From: Alphaproteobacteria bacterium
GTDB lineage: Bacteria; Pseudomonadota; Alphaproteobacteria; RF32; CAG-239
Assembly (NCBI GenBank): GCA_017480745.1
Contig: JAFUSA010000009.1
Span: 58,770 to 122,769 of the forward strand
Direction of reading: 5' to 3'
DNA length: 64,000 nucleotides
Shown here: piece by piece, positions 15,268 to 23,190 of the stretch
Layout: every line of letters starts with the position of its first letter
How positions within the stretch are numbered: position 1 is the first letter of the stretch
Notes under the pieces: model-generated
What the model was told of the DNA's origin: nothing
Databases searched by the model: none
What the model saw: only the letters and a program-made list of their open reading frames with translations
Made by a program: the position numbers and the translations under genes

Positions 15268-17370
15268 ATGAAAAAACTTTTTTTTACAATATGTTTCACT
15301 TTTTCTTTTTTGCTGTTCGGTAGTGCCGGAGCAGAGATTTCATCAATTACTAATATGCCAAAACGGTCGCAGCCTCGTCCACTGACTTTGGGAGATATTT
15401 TACCAGACAATATGCCTGATCCGAATAATGAAGAAGAAGTTCGCGCCTTTTTTAAAAAACGTTTTGAAGAAGCCGCACAAACAGTAATGGATGATAAAAC
15501 AGATTGGAATAATGCTTCCTCCGTTGATGTGGCTTATCCGCCGGAATATTATCAGGCGCAGGAAGAAGCCCAAAAAACACTGTTTCAAAAAATGTATGAT
15601 CAGGCAGTAGCCGCCGTAACACAAAGTGAAAATGCTCCGGCACAAGGGGAATTTGCCGATAGACAGGTGGCTCAAAGTGCAACTCGTTTTTTCACTATTG
15701 CCGACGATTCTCCAAAAGCACAAATTGCCCGTCCGGAAATTCCGACTGTTGCTCTTTCGTTGCCAAGCGGTCGTAAAATTTTGGCGCCGGCACGTGAGCA
15801 TATTCCTTATTTTTTGAGTTACATCGATATTCAGTCAAACGGTTATATAAAAGTAGAAGATACTGTAACCATTGTGGCAGACGGAAAAAAATTTGCTCAC
15901 GGTTTAACACGCATATTTCCTAAATATGCCAAAAATTCACAACGTATAGAATTATTGTTGGAAAGTGTGGTGGTAAACAATACCAAAATTCCTTATACTC
16001 TCGAAGAAATCGGCGATAATATTGTAATGAAACCAAAATATAATCAAAAATTGGAATCCGGTGTTTATACATATAAATTTAATTATTTGGTAGATAATAA
16101 ACTTTGGCGAACAGATGATGCTGTTCGTATGGATTGGAACATTACCGGACAACCTCTTAACACTTTTATTACTTCGGCAAACGCTATTGTATCATTGCCG
16201 ATGGGATATAATTTTAAAAACATTATTCCTTTGGTTGGAAACAACGGAAAATATACCAATCAGCGCACAAATGTTTATAATTTGGCAGAAAATGTGGTTG
16301 CGTTTTCTAATAGCACTCCACTGTTAAACGGCGAAGATATGCGAATTATTGCTGATATGAACAGCAATATGTTTATTGATGGATTTGACGGCAATTTTAA
16401 TACTTTTCTCACAAACTGGGGAAATATTTTATATGCCTCATTGGGTTTAACAGCCATAATTGTTTCGTTCATATTATCCTTGCTTACGCTAAACAGAGAG
16501 CGCAAACACAAGTTCACCCCTTCCTATAATGGCGCATTAATGCGTAGCATTGCGGTAAATAAATATGACAAAGTGGCATTTGTGGCACAAATTTTAGACC
16601 TTTATCGTAAAAAAGTTTTAGATATTAAAAATGATAATAATCGTTTGTATTTATCTAAAATTGGTAAAAATAATGCCAAACTAAACAATATGGAGCGTAA
16701 GGCTTTAAAGTGCCTGTTCAATAAAAAACATTCCGAAACGGAAGTTAATACGACAAATAATTTAATATTCAAAAAAGCTCATAAAATTTTTGAAAATAGT
16801 GCCATGAAACAAATAAAAAAATATCGCTTAGTGCATAATCTCAGTTATATTATTTTCAGTAGTGCCATGTTATTAATAACCGAGGTATTCATCGCTATGC
16901 TCAGCATAAATACGGCACAAAGTTTAGTGATTTTGCTTGCTACAACGTTGCTATATGCTTTTTATGTATGGATTTTGCGCCATAAATTTAAGAATAAAAT
17001 AATTTCTGTTTTAATAAAGATGTTTACCTTGTTTGCCATTTTCATCGTTTGGATTTTCAGCAGTATTTATGTGGGCAGCATTACAAGCTTGTTGATTTTG
17101 GCAATGGTCGCTGTTATTTTTGCCTTTCTACGCATTTTCGGCGAATATAATAACTTTATTAACGATGCGAAAACTGCTATAGACAATTATAAGGAATATT
17201 TGATAAGCAGCGCGGATGCTATTAATCTAAGTCGTGATTTTATCAACCAGCAAGCTAATATTTATGCTTTGAACATTACGGAATACTTTCCGCGCAATCA
17301 GGTAAATGAAAGAGTTTATCAGTTGGATAACGCAGATGTTTTAAAGCAAAAATTAACCGGAATTATTTAA
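15268..17370 (+). CDS. DUF2207-family membrane protein
   Basis: This 700-residue protein has a Sec signal peptide (residues 1–22). After a low-complexity stretch rich in Ala, Glu and Gln comes an extracytoplasmic beta-rich domain (about residues 175–350; DIQSNGYIKVEDTVTIVADGK...). This matches the DUF2207 pattern, including the RTDDAVRMDWNITG-like segment. A membrane helix lies near residues 388–410, then a cytoplasmic part, then a cluster of hydrophobic helices around residues 530–625. The molecular function of DUF2207 proteins is unknown to me. It stands alone, convergent with pilin copy 3. Confidence 0.75.
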   Translation: MKKLFFTICFTFSFLLFGSAGAEISSITNMPKRSQPRPLTLGDILPDNMPDPNNEEEVRAFFKKRFEEAAQTVMDDKTDWNNASSVDVAYPPEYYQAQEEAQKTLFQKMYDQAVAAVTQSENAPAQGEFADRQVAQSATRFFTIADDSPKAQIARPEIPTVALSLPSGRKILAPAREHIPYFLSYIDIQSNGYIKVEDTVTIVADGKKFAHGLTRIFPKYAKNSQRIELLLESVVVNNTKIPYTLEEIGDNIVMKPKYNQKLESGVYTYKFNYLVDNKLWRTDDAVRMDWNITGQPLNTFITSANAIVSLPMGYNFKNIIPLVGNNGKYTNQRTNVYNLAENVVAFSNSTPLLNGEDMRIIADMNSNMFIDGFDGNFNTFLTNWGNILYASLGLTAIIVSFILSLLTLNRERKHKFTPSYNGALMRSIAVNKYDKVAFVAQILDLYRKKVLDIKNDNNRLYLSKIGKNNAKLNNMERKALKCLFNKKHSETEVNTTNNLIFKKAHKIFENSAMKQIKKYRLVHNLSYIIFSSAMLLITEVFIAMLSINTAQSLVILLATTLLYAFYVWILRHKFKNKIISVLIKMFTLFAIFIVWIFSSIYVGSITSLLILAMVAVIFAFLRIFGEYNNFINDAKTAIDNYKEYLISSADAINLSRDFINQQANIYALNITEYFPRNQVNERVYQLDNADVLKQKLTGII

Positions 17371-17372
17371 GG

Positions 17373-17413
17373 AAAAATATGCTCGGTGCTTTTCATTAGC
17401 ACCAGCATAGTTT
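17373..17413. terminator. Terminator between convergent genes
   Basis: The stem is TATGCT-cGGTGCT / AGCACC-AGCATA. On the minus strand it is followed by TTTTTCC, serving pilin copy 3. On the plus strand it is followed by GTTTGTT, so it may also serve the DUF2207 gene. Confidence 0.75.
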
Positions 17414-17438
17414 GTTGGGTAAATAAAAGTTAATAATT

Positions 17439-18227
17439 TTAATTCTGCCAGCTATATGTTTTTTTAGCTTTAGCATTCCAATAAGAACCATTTAAATCTA
17501 TATCAAAGTAAAAACTAATATATGGACGACCTTTAACTTTATCAGCATCTGTTGTGGAAGCTATTATTTCTGAACATTTTGCTGCGGCTAAATCAATTGA
17601 TATCGGTGTTTTGAAATATATATCTGATTTCTCATTGAGTAATCCAATAGCATTTACATTTGCATTGCTCCAATCTTGTGTCATAAGCTCAATGCAAGCT
17701 TCTACATTATCTCCTGTATAGTAAGAAATTCCAAATGCCTTATTATCACCTTCAACAGATTTAGGAAAAACACTTAATGAAGTAGGATAACCAAACGGAT
17801 TGGTTATACCCATAATTTTTTTACCATCATCACTTAAAGTCAGCATTTCCTCGGGAAATATTTTAGCTTTTTTTATAATTGGGCAACCATTATAAGTTTC
17901 GACATAATTTCCGGAACTATTGATGCCGTGCCCCGTGCATCCGCTACTACTATTACATTCCCAAGCAGAACAACGAACACCTAAATAATTATTTTGAGGT
18001 CCCCAAAAGGCGCGAATATTGCCAGAAATTAAAGTAATCTGTTCAATAGTTTTGTTGATTCTATATTTTTGCATGGCTTTGGAATATCCGGCGATTCCTC
18101 CAACACTTAATACGCCGATAATTGCCAACACTCCCAACATCTCAATCATACTGCGACCAGACTGCGGTACATCTGCATCACCCTCCGGAAGAAGTGAACG
18201 CCAGTTTTCATTTGTAATACTTTTCAT
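17439..18227 (-). CDS. Type IV pilin-like protein, copy 3
   Basis: This 262-residue member has a longer N-terminal leader of about 24 residues before SG^RSMIEMLGVLAIIG. The hydrophobic helix and the following QKYRINKTIEQITLISGN are conserved. It is closest to copy 1 in the C-terminal domain: cysteine-bearing insert, NGCPIIKKAKIFPEEMLT, ITNPFG, EACIELMTQDW, AAAKCSE, and a near-identical FYFDIDLNGSYW end. The ATG follows AAGGAG. It is a stand-alone minus-strand unit with its own promoter, family A leader and terminator, between the DUF2207 gene and the GT5 gene. Confidence 0.8.
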   Translation of the reverse strand: MKSITNENWRSLLPEGDADVPQSGRSMIEMLGVLAIIGVLSVGGIAGYSKAMQKYRINKTIEQITLISGNIRAFWGPQNNYLGVRCSAWECNSSSGCTGHGINSSGNYVETYNGCPIIKKAKIFPEEMLTLSDDGKKIMGITNPFGYPTSLSVFPKSVEGDNKAFGISYYTGDNVEACIELMTQDWSNANVNAIGLLNEKSDIYFKTPISIDLAAAKCSEIIASTTDADKVKGRPYISFYFDIDLNGSYWNAKAKKTYSWQN

Positions 18228-18256
18228 ATTTTATCTCCTTAAATTAAAGATTAACA

Positions 18257-18455
18257 CAAAAAAATGCCGCATCAAAAACGGCGGTCAGAGAGTTAGCAAA
18301 CCATATCATACAAAATGATTCTTGTAATCTTTAGGCAAAAGCCCTGAACATCCATTACAAGCTCTCCGACCCAATCGGAGATATTTAAACCCAATTACGA
18401 TACAAAAATGTACCGTGTATGATAAGAGCTTGCTAAAGCCCCGAACCGAAGTTCT
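18257..18455 (-). ncRNA. Family A structured leader RNA, copy 3
   Basis: This is the third copy of the family. The closing helix is AUCAUACA/UGUAUGAU. The hairpins are CGGUACA/UGUAUCG, CUCCGA/UCGGAG, and CUUGUAAU/AUUACAAG with inner GGC/GCC. Each differs in sequence from copies 1 and 2 but preserves pairing. The terminator-like element here has a changed loop (CCGC...GCGG followed on the minus strand by seven T), so its stem is weaker. CUCUCUGA upstream of it can still pair with UCGGAGAG. It fills most of the 288-base gap between genes. Confidence 0.85.
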
Positions 18456-18461
18456 GTTTTT

Positions 18462-18489
18462 ACTATATCATAAAAAAGGTAAAAGTCAA
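18462..18489 (-). promoter_or_regulatory. Promoter of family A leader, copy 3
   Basis: On the minus strand there is TTGACT, a 16-nt spacer and TATAGT, ending seven bases before AGAACTTCGG. Confidence 0.7.
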
Positions 18490-18515
18490 ATATTTTTTGC
18501 TTAATTTACGAAAAA

Positions 18516-20555
18516 CTACAAAGAGCCGGTAGTAAACAGCTTAAAATATTTATAAACTGATCCGTTTGGTGAAGACCAGCTAAAATCATCTTGCATGGCG
18601 CGGCATTGCATATTGCGCATAATATCGGGTGCCACATAATAACAACGCAAAGCTTTTTCCAAAACAGCCTCGTATGCGTTAAGATTATTCTTTAATCTTT
18701 GAGCCATTAAATTTGTGCCGTAAATACGTTCCCCGTCAGCAAAAAATGCCTCTGTGCGAAAACCATCAATTCCATCAGAGATGGTATCTACCAAACCGCC
18801 GGTGGATGTGGCAATCGGCAATGAACCTTTCGCCATGGCTTCCATTTGCGTTAAGCCGCACGGCTCAAAATAAGATGGCATCATATAAAAATCTGCCGCT
18901 AATTGCACAGAATAAGCAAATTGATCTTTATAACCTCGAAAAACAAATATCCGTTTGGCAAATTCGCGGTCAATTTGTCGCGCTGTATCTTTTAAGGTCA
19001 TTAAATCGGAATATAAATCCTTATTACCGGCACCCCCTAAAATAAAAATAGGGAACCCATCCGGAGAATTGCGATATTTGTCAATCATTTTCAAAACAGC
19101 ATTGATAGCAATATCATAACCTTTTTGTTCAACCATTCGGCTGGTCATACAAATTACCGGTATTTTATCGGCATCGGCAGCAAGCTGAGATATATCATCA
19201 AACTTATATAAATCAATTAACGGAATGACTTTTTGTTTATATTTCTCATCGGTTGCCAAACGTGAAAGCAATTTAATGCACTCCACTTTGTTTAAACGTT
19301 TAACATTCAAGTCATTTTCATCATACATCTTGAAATTGGTTATTTTAAAATATTCGTTAATCTCAGCAATTTTTTTGGCGTTTGGAGATATGAGTTTTTT
19401 TTCATATCCGTTGATAATACCGTAAAAATTGCGATAGTTTTTGCGAATTTTTAAAATATCACGAAAATCGAAACCGAAGCTTTTTTCAGAAGAAACTTCT
19501 TCTAAGTAATTTTTGGAAACCGTGATGATTCTGTCAGCTAAATGCATGTTGCCGGAAGCCTGATTATAAGTATCTTCCACAATCAGAGTGTTATATGTGC
19601 GCGGATTACTGTTTTTCATGGCTTTGGCATTTTTCAAAACCAAAGTCGCCAGATCTTCGTATAGAGAGTTAAGTATTTTTGAAGTATTCTTATAGTCCCA
19701 TCCCTGATATCCCATGTGATGCACAATATGAATTATCGGAATATTTTTAAGCTTATTAACCTGTTCTTGTTCCATGCGTCCGGCATAAAGTTTGGCCAAC
19801 GTTCCATATTTAGTAAGACCTGAAAGAGCTCCGCTGTGCCAATCATTAGCCAACAAAATATTCGGGAGTTCAACATTTTTATCATCCTTGGCGGTTAAAT
19901 TTTCTAACAAGCAATAAACAGCTTTGGAGAAAAAGGCAAAACGTTCCACCTCATCAATTCCGTTTTCATTAAATACATAACAGCCTGTTTGTCCGGAAGG
20001 ATTATTTTGTGCCGGAAAGATGCTGAAAAAATTTAAGTTGTGCAAAAAATAATAGTCAACTCCGCGCAATTCTCCTTTATATACATCAACGTTAAAATTG
20101 CGCAGTTTGTTTTGTTTGCCGGCAAAAACAACTTTCAGTGTTTTAATTTTTTTTACTTTAACGGCGTTACCTTCCGCACCTTCATAAACATTGTTTTTTA
20201 GCTCGGCTTTTTTCTTGCCGGTATCGCCCAAATACATAGGAGTAACAATTCTCATTTTATGCTTATGGGCACCAAATACCTGATTAAAGTTTTCAGGCAA
20301 TTCTGAGGCAACCATTCCCAAGCCTCCGCATTTCATAAAAGTTGCAGTTTCGGCGCTTATCATCCATGCATTAACAATATCTATTTGGGGCCAATTTTGG
20401 TTATTTGTGCATTGTTGCCGAGCTAAATTCTGCATTTTTATCAATATTTCGTTACGCGGAATGGTATAGTTTACGCGAAATTTGCGCTTATTGAAGTTAT
20501 TGGGTAACAATTTAAAATCGCGATTAGGTGCGGAACCGATGATAATTGCAGACAT
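18516..20555 (-). CDS. Glycogen/starch synthase-like glycosyltransferase (GT5)
   Basis: This protein of about 679 residues has the ADP-glucose-binding N-terminal motif of GT5 enzymes in the form KCGGLGMVASELP (family K-x-G-G-L). It also has ANDWHSG, a C-terminal GT-B domain with SRMVEQKGYDIAI, and the active-site loop FEPCGLTQMEAMAKGSLPIATSTGGLVDT. It should extend alpha-1,4-glucan from a nucleotide sugar. It is about 200 residues longer than bacterial GlgA because of insertions in the N-terminal half. I chose the ATG at 20555, behind AAAGGG; an ATG at 20576 has no such site. No other glycogen genes are in the window. Confidence 0.85.
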   Translation of the reverse strand: MSAIIIGSAPNRDFKLLPNNFNKRKFRVNYTIPRNEILIKMQNLARQQCTNNQNWPQIDIVNAWMISAETATFMKCGGLGMVASELPENFNQVFGAHKHKMRIVTPMYLGDTGKKKAELKNNVYEGAEGNAVKVKKIKTLKVVFAGKQNKLRNFNVDVYKGELRGVDYYFLHNLNFFSIFPAQNNPSGQTGCYVFNENGIDEVERFAFFSKAVYCLLENLTAKDDKNVELPNILLANDWHSGALSGLTKYGTLAKLYAGRMEQEQVNKLKNIPIIHIVHHMGYQGWDYKNTSKILNSLYEDLATLVLKNAKAMKNSNPRTYNTLIVEDTYNQASGNMHLADRIITVSKNYLEEVSSEKSFGFDFRDILKIRKNYRNFYGIINGYEKKLISPNAKKIAEINEYFKITNFKMYDENDLNVKRLNKVECIKLLSRLATDEKYKQKVIPLIDLYKFDDISQLAADADKIPVICMTSRMVEQKGYDIAINAVLKMIDKYRNSPDGFPIFILGGAGNKDLYSDLMTLKDTARQIDREFAKRIFVFRGYKDQFAYSVQLAADFYMMPSYFEPCGLTQMEAMAKGSLPIATSTGGLVDTISDGIDGFRTEAFFADGERIYGTNLMAQRLKNNLNAYEAVLEKALRCYYVAPDIMRNMQCRAMQDDFSWSSPNGSVYKYFKLFTTGSL

Positions 20556-20593
20556 ATTTGCCCTTTCATAATACATATTTAAGCATTTTTTGC

Positions 20594-20622
20594 ATTATAC
20601 TTTAAGATAGAATAAAAATCAA
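20594..20622 (-). promoter_or_regulatory. Promoter of the GT5 gene
   Basis: On the minus strand there is TTGATT, a 17-nt spacer and a perfect TATAAT. It lies back to back with the grpE promoter. Confidence 0.75.
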
Positions 20623-20638
20623 TAACAAAAATCAACTC

Positions 20639-20667
20639 TTGACTTGTGAAAGATTAATTACTAAGTT
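20639..20667 (+). promoter_or_regulatory. Putative promoter of grpE
   Basis: TTGACT, a 17-nt spacer and TAAGTT. The -35 reads CTTGAC, and a heat-shock sigma factor could also use it; the -10 does not settle which. Confidence 0.45.
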
Positions 20668-20710
20668 CTATTTATATATTAAATGTTTTGCAAACTTTAA
20701 AGAGGGCATT

Positions 20711-21319
20711 ATGGATAAAGAAAATAAGGAAAATACGGAAGATACAGAACAGATTTGCGAAGAAGAAAGCGCTCCGGTGAGTCTTGATTTGGTAGATGAG
20801 GAAGAACCGGCTCCGCAAAAAGATGTGCATAAACCGGAAGGTGAGGATTCCGAAAACAAGGAAATAGAGCAATTAAAAGCTGAAAATGCCAAATTGAAAG
20901 ACGCTTTTTTGCGCACTTACGCCGAAGCGGAGAATGTTAAGAAACGTTGTCAACAAGAAATTGAAAAGAATTCTAAGTTTGCAATAGCCGATTTTGCCAA
21001 GGAGCTTTTGGGTGTGGCGGATAATTTACAACGTGCCATCGATTCGGTGAGTGACGAAAACAAGGAACAGTGCGCCAGTTTATTAAAAGGCGTGGAAATG
21101 ACTCAAAACGAGCTAACCAAAGTTTTTGCCAAATTCGGTGTTAAAAAAATTGAAAGTATGGGGCGTGTGTTTGATCCTAATTTTGAGCGCGTTGTGCAAG
21201 AAGTGGAGGATAAAACTAAGCCGGCTGGCACAGTAATCGCCGAATTGCAATCTGCTTATACTATTAACGAAAGAATTTTGCGCGAAGCAATGGTTGTGGT
21301 GAGTAAAGGCGGAAAATAA
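20711..21319 (+). CDS. grpE: Nucleotide exchange factor GrpE
   Basis: GrpE releases ADP from DnaK. The protein is 202 residues, with an acidic disordered start, a long coiled coil (EIEQLKAENAKLKDAFLRTYAEAENVKKR) and the C-terminal beta domain ending FDPNFERVVQEVED... and INERILREAMVVVSKG, all typical. I start it at 20711, where AGAGGG precedes the ATG; the frame runs further upstream but that overlaps the promoter. It stands alone here, with dnaK and dnaJ not in the window, and is followed by a strong terminator. Confidence 0.95.
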   Translation: MDKENKENTEDTEQICEEESAPVSLDLVDEEEPAPQKDVHKPEGEDSENKEIEQLKAENAKLKDAFLRTYAEAENVKKRCQQEIEKNSKFAIADFAKELLGVADNLQRAIDSVSDENKEQCASLLKGVEMTQNELTKVFAKFGVKKIESMGRVFDPNFERVVQEVEDKTKPAGTVIAELQSAYTINERILREAMVVVSKGGK

Positions 21320-21335
21320 GATAATATTAAACAGA

Positions 21336-21368
21336 GAAAAAAAGAGCTTCAACGGGAGCTCTTTTTTC
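21336..21368 (+). terminator. grpE terminator
   Basis: The stem AAGAGCT/GAGCTCTT-like hairpin with loop TCAACGG is preceded by an A run and followed by TTTTTT. Confidence 0.85.
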
Positions 21369-21385
21369 GTTGCTGTAAAAAATAG

Positions 21386-21414
21386 TTGACATTTGATTAC
21401 TTTAATGATAGCGT
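21386..21414 (+). promoter_or_regulatory. Promoter of family B leader, complete copy
   Basis: A perfect TTGACA, a 17-nt spacer and TAGCGT lie directly before the first conserved helix. The -10 is poor, which may imply an activator. Confidence 0.5.
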
Positions 21415-21419
21415 AAACC

Positions 21420-21596
21420 CAAGATGAGGTAAAAATCATCTGGGGTCTGTAAGCCTCTCTAAAAGCGTCCAATGGACGTTAAATTTCCGACTGTATGGTT
21501 GGAAGGTCGCAAAATAGGTTATGTTGTGTTAATATGCGACACTATTCTTTTAGGTAGTTTACAGCTTCCAGCCGCTCTTATCGGGCGGCAATTTTA
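21420..21596 (+). ncRNA. Family B structured leader RNA, complete copy
   Basis: Hairpins in order: AGAUGA/UCAUCU; a GGGG/CCUC region; CGUCC/GGACG; UUCC/GGAA around ACUGUAUGGUU; a helix pairing 21506–21511 with 21535–21540 (GUCGCA/UGCGAC); ACUA/UAGU; and a terminator-like GCCGC/GCGGC (21571–21589) followed by AATTTT. The copy at 1–135 keeps the pairings with different bases. Sequence and helix order differ from family A, so this is a separate leader class serving the same position: promoter, leader, terminator hairpin, pilin gene. Together with the grpE terminator it fills the 313-base gap. Confidence 0.8.
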
Positions 21597-21632
21597 ACAT
21601 TGAATCAGTAATTAAATGAAAGGAAGTTTACT

Positions 21633-22244
21633 ATGAGAAACTTAGAAATTAAAAATCAAAACGGACGCTCGATGATAGAGATGCTTGGTGTGCTTGCTAT
21701 CATCGGTGTTTTATCGGTTGGAGGAATAGCCGGATATAGCAAAGCTATGCATAGATATCGGATAAATAAATATATTGAACAAGTAACTTTGACTGCCGGT
21801 AATGTGCGTGCTTTCTTTGCGCCGCAAAGAAATTATGAGGGATTAGATATTAATGTTATAAAAAAAGCTAAGCTAGTACCTGATGAAATGTGGGATGGTA
21901 ATAGTATTAAAGATGTGTTTGGTTTTCGTTTTAGTCTAGTGGCAGGTTGTTATACTGGTTCCCTTTGCAAAGATGAAAAATCTTTTGCGATATATTCATA
22001 TGGCAAAGTTGATGACGAGACTTTTATTGATATTGCCAGCTATGATTGGTCTGTTGTCGGTTGCAGAATTATCGGTGGTTATGGCATGCATTCAGGTTTT
22101 ATGGAGATGCCGGCGGATTTGGATAGTATTATAACATTTCGGGAAAAGTTAAAAAGCTCTGACTATGATGCTACTGATGGTATGATATTTATTTGTGATC
22201 TTGATCCGAAATCAACAGACGGGCAAACTCTTTTAGCTTATTAA
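21633..22244 (+). CDS. Type IV pilin-like protein, copy 4 (cysteine-free variant)
   Basis: This 203-residue member keeps G^RSMIEMLGVLAIIG and GYSKAMHRYRINKYIEQVTLTAGN. It is the most divergent in the C-terminal domain. The EACIEL...DW cysteine is replaced (ETFIDIASYDW), and the later partner cysteine is also missing (SIITFREKL). Coordinated loss of both supports the idea that they form a disulfide in the other copies. It is the only complete copy under a family B leader. The ATG follows AAAGGAAG. The gene is convergent with the CDF gene, 22 bases away, with no obvious terminator. Confidence 0.8.
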   Translation: MRNLEIKNQNGRSMIEMLGVLAIIGVLSVGGIAGYSKAMHRYRINKYIEQVTLTAGNVRAFFAPQRNYEGLDINVIKKAKLVPDEMWDGNSIKDVFGFRFSLVAGCYTGSLCKDEKSFAIYSYGKVDDETFIDIASYDWSVVGCRIIGGYGMHSGFMEMPADLDSIITFREKLKSSDYDATDGMIFICDLDPKSTDGQTLLAY

Positions 22245-22266
22245 AAGATAAGGGATGCCGTTTAAA

Positions 22267-23190
22267 TTACTCCAAAATATCCGCATCAAGGTGTTTTTCT
22301 TCAATTCCATACGGATCTTGGTGGATAATTACCTGCGCATGCGGATATTGTGCGATGATGTTATTTTCCACCGCTTCGGCAATATCATGTGTTTTATAGA
22401 GGGTTAAAAAGCCGTCTATCTCAATGTGTATTTCTACAAACACACGGCTTCCCGAAACGCGTGAACGAAAATCGTGATATCCGCGCACTCCTTTAACGGA
22501 AAGAGCAATTTTAATAATGTCGCGTTTAATGTTTTCATCAAGCTCTTTGTCGGTTAATTCTTCCAACGACGAACGCGCCAACTGCATTGCGTTATATAAC
22601 AAATAAACCGCAATTAAAACGGCAACAATAATATCAGCCCATTCCATATTGAAATATTTTACCACTACCAATGAAAGAACAACGGATCCGTTGGAAAGTA
22701 AATCTACTACATAATGCAAACTGTCGGCAGAAATTGCTCGTGATTTAGTGCGATAAACAACATATTTTTGTAATCCGATTAAAAGCAAGGTGAATAAAAT
22801 ACACACCAACATAATGTTAATACCCAATTCGGCTTGTTTTATTGCTATCGGATGCAAAAAACGGTAAATTGCGTCATATAAAATAAATCCGGCTGAACAC
22901 ATAATAAATGCCGCTTGAAACAGGGCACTCACTGATTCGGCCTTACCGTAACCGTAGCGATGTTGAGATGTCAACGGTTTGTCTGAATAACGCACGGCTA
23001 TAAAAGTAATCAGTGAAGAAACCATATCGGACAAACTGTCTATCATAGACGAAGTTATGGAAAGTGAACCTGTCAAAAATACTGCCAACATTTTAACATT
23101 AAGCAACAAAAATGCCGTGGCAATACTGGCAACAGCCGCCAAATATTTGAGTTTGGCTGTTTCATCGATATTATTTTCGGCTAAGCTCAA
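22267..23190 (-). CDS. Cation diffusion facilitator (FieF-like metal exporter)
   Basis: This 307-residue inner-membrane protein exports divalent metal ions in exchange for protons. About six membrane helices cover residues 15–205. The family segments SITSSMIDSLSDMVSSLITF and HRYGYGKAESVSALFQAAF and a second metal-site helix (ISADSLHYVVDLLSNGSVVLSL) are present. A C-terminal cytoplasmic domain has HDIAEAVE and VIIHQDP. The start is TTG at 23190, behind GGAG. It overlaps the end of the upstream ABC gene by 20 bases, placing it in the same minus-strand operon. The metal (Fe, Zn, Mn or other) cannot be read from the sequence. Confidence 0.88.
   Translation of the reverse strand: MSLAENNIDETAKLKYLAAVASIATAFLLLNVKMLAVFLTGSLSITSSMIDSLSDMVSSLITFIAVRYSDKPLTSQHRYGYGKAESVSALFQAAFIMCSAGFILYDAIYRFLHPIAIKQAELGINIMLVCILFTLLLIGLQKYVVYRTKSRAISADSLHYVVDLLSNGSVVLSLVVVKYFNMEWADIIVAVLIAVYLLYNAMQLARSSLEELTDKELDENIKRDIIKIALSVKGVRGYHDFRSRVSGSRVFVEIHIEIDGFLTLYKTHDIAEAVENNIIAQYPHAQVIIHQDPYGIEEKHLDADILE

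Noticed and set aside
20639..20710. Upstream TTG start for grpE
   Set aside because: This stretch contains the likely promoter, and AGAGGG directly precedes the ATG at 20711, which gives the normal GrpE N-terminus.
3196..22244. Pilin cassettes considered as insertion sequences or integron cassettes
   Set aside because: No transposase or integrase, terminal inverted repeats or attC-like sites were found near them.
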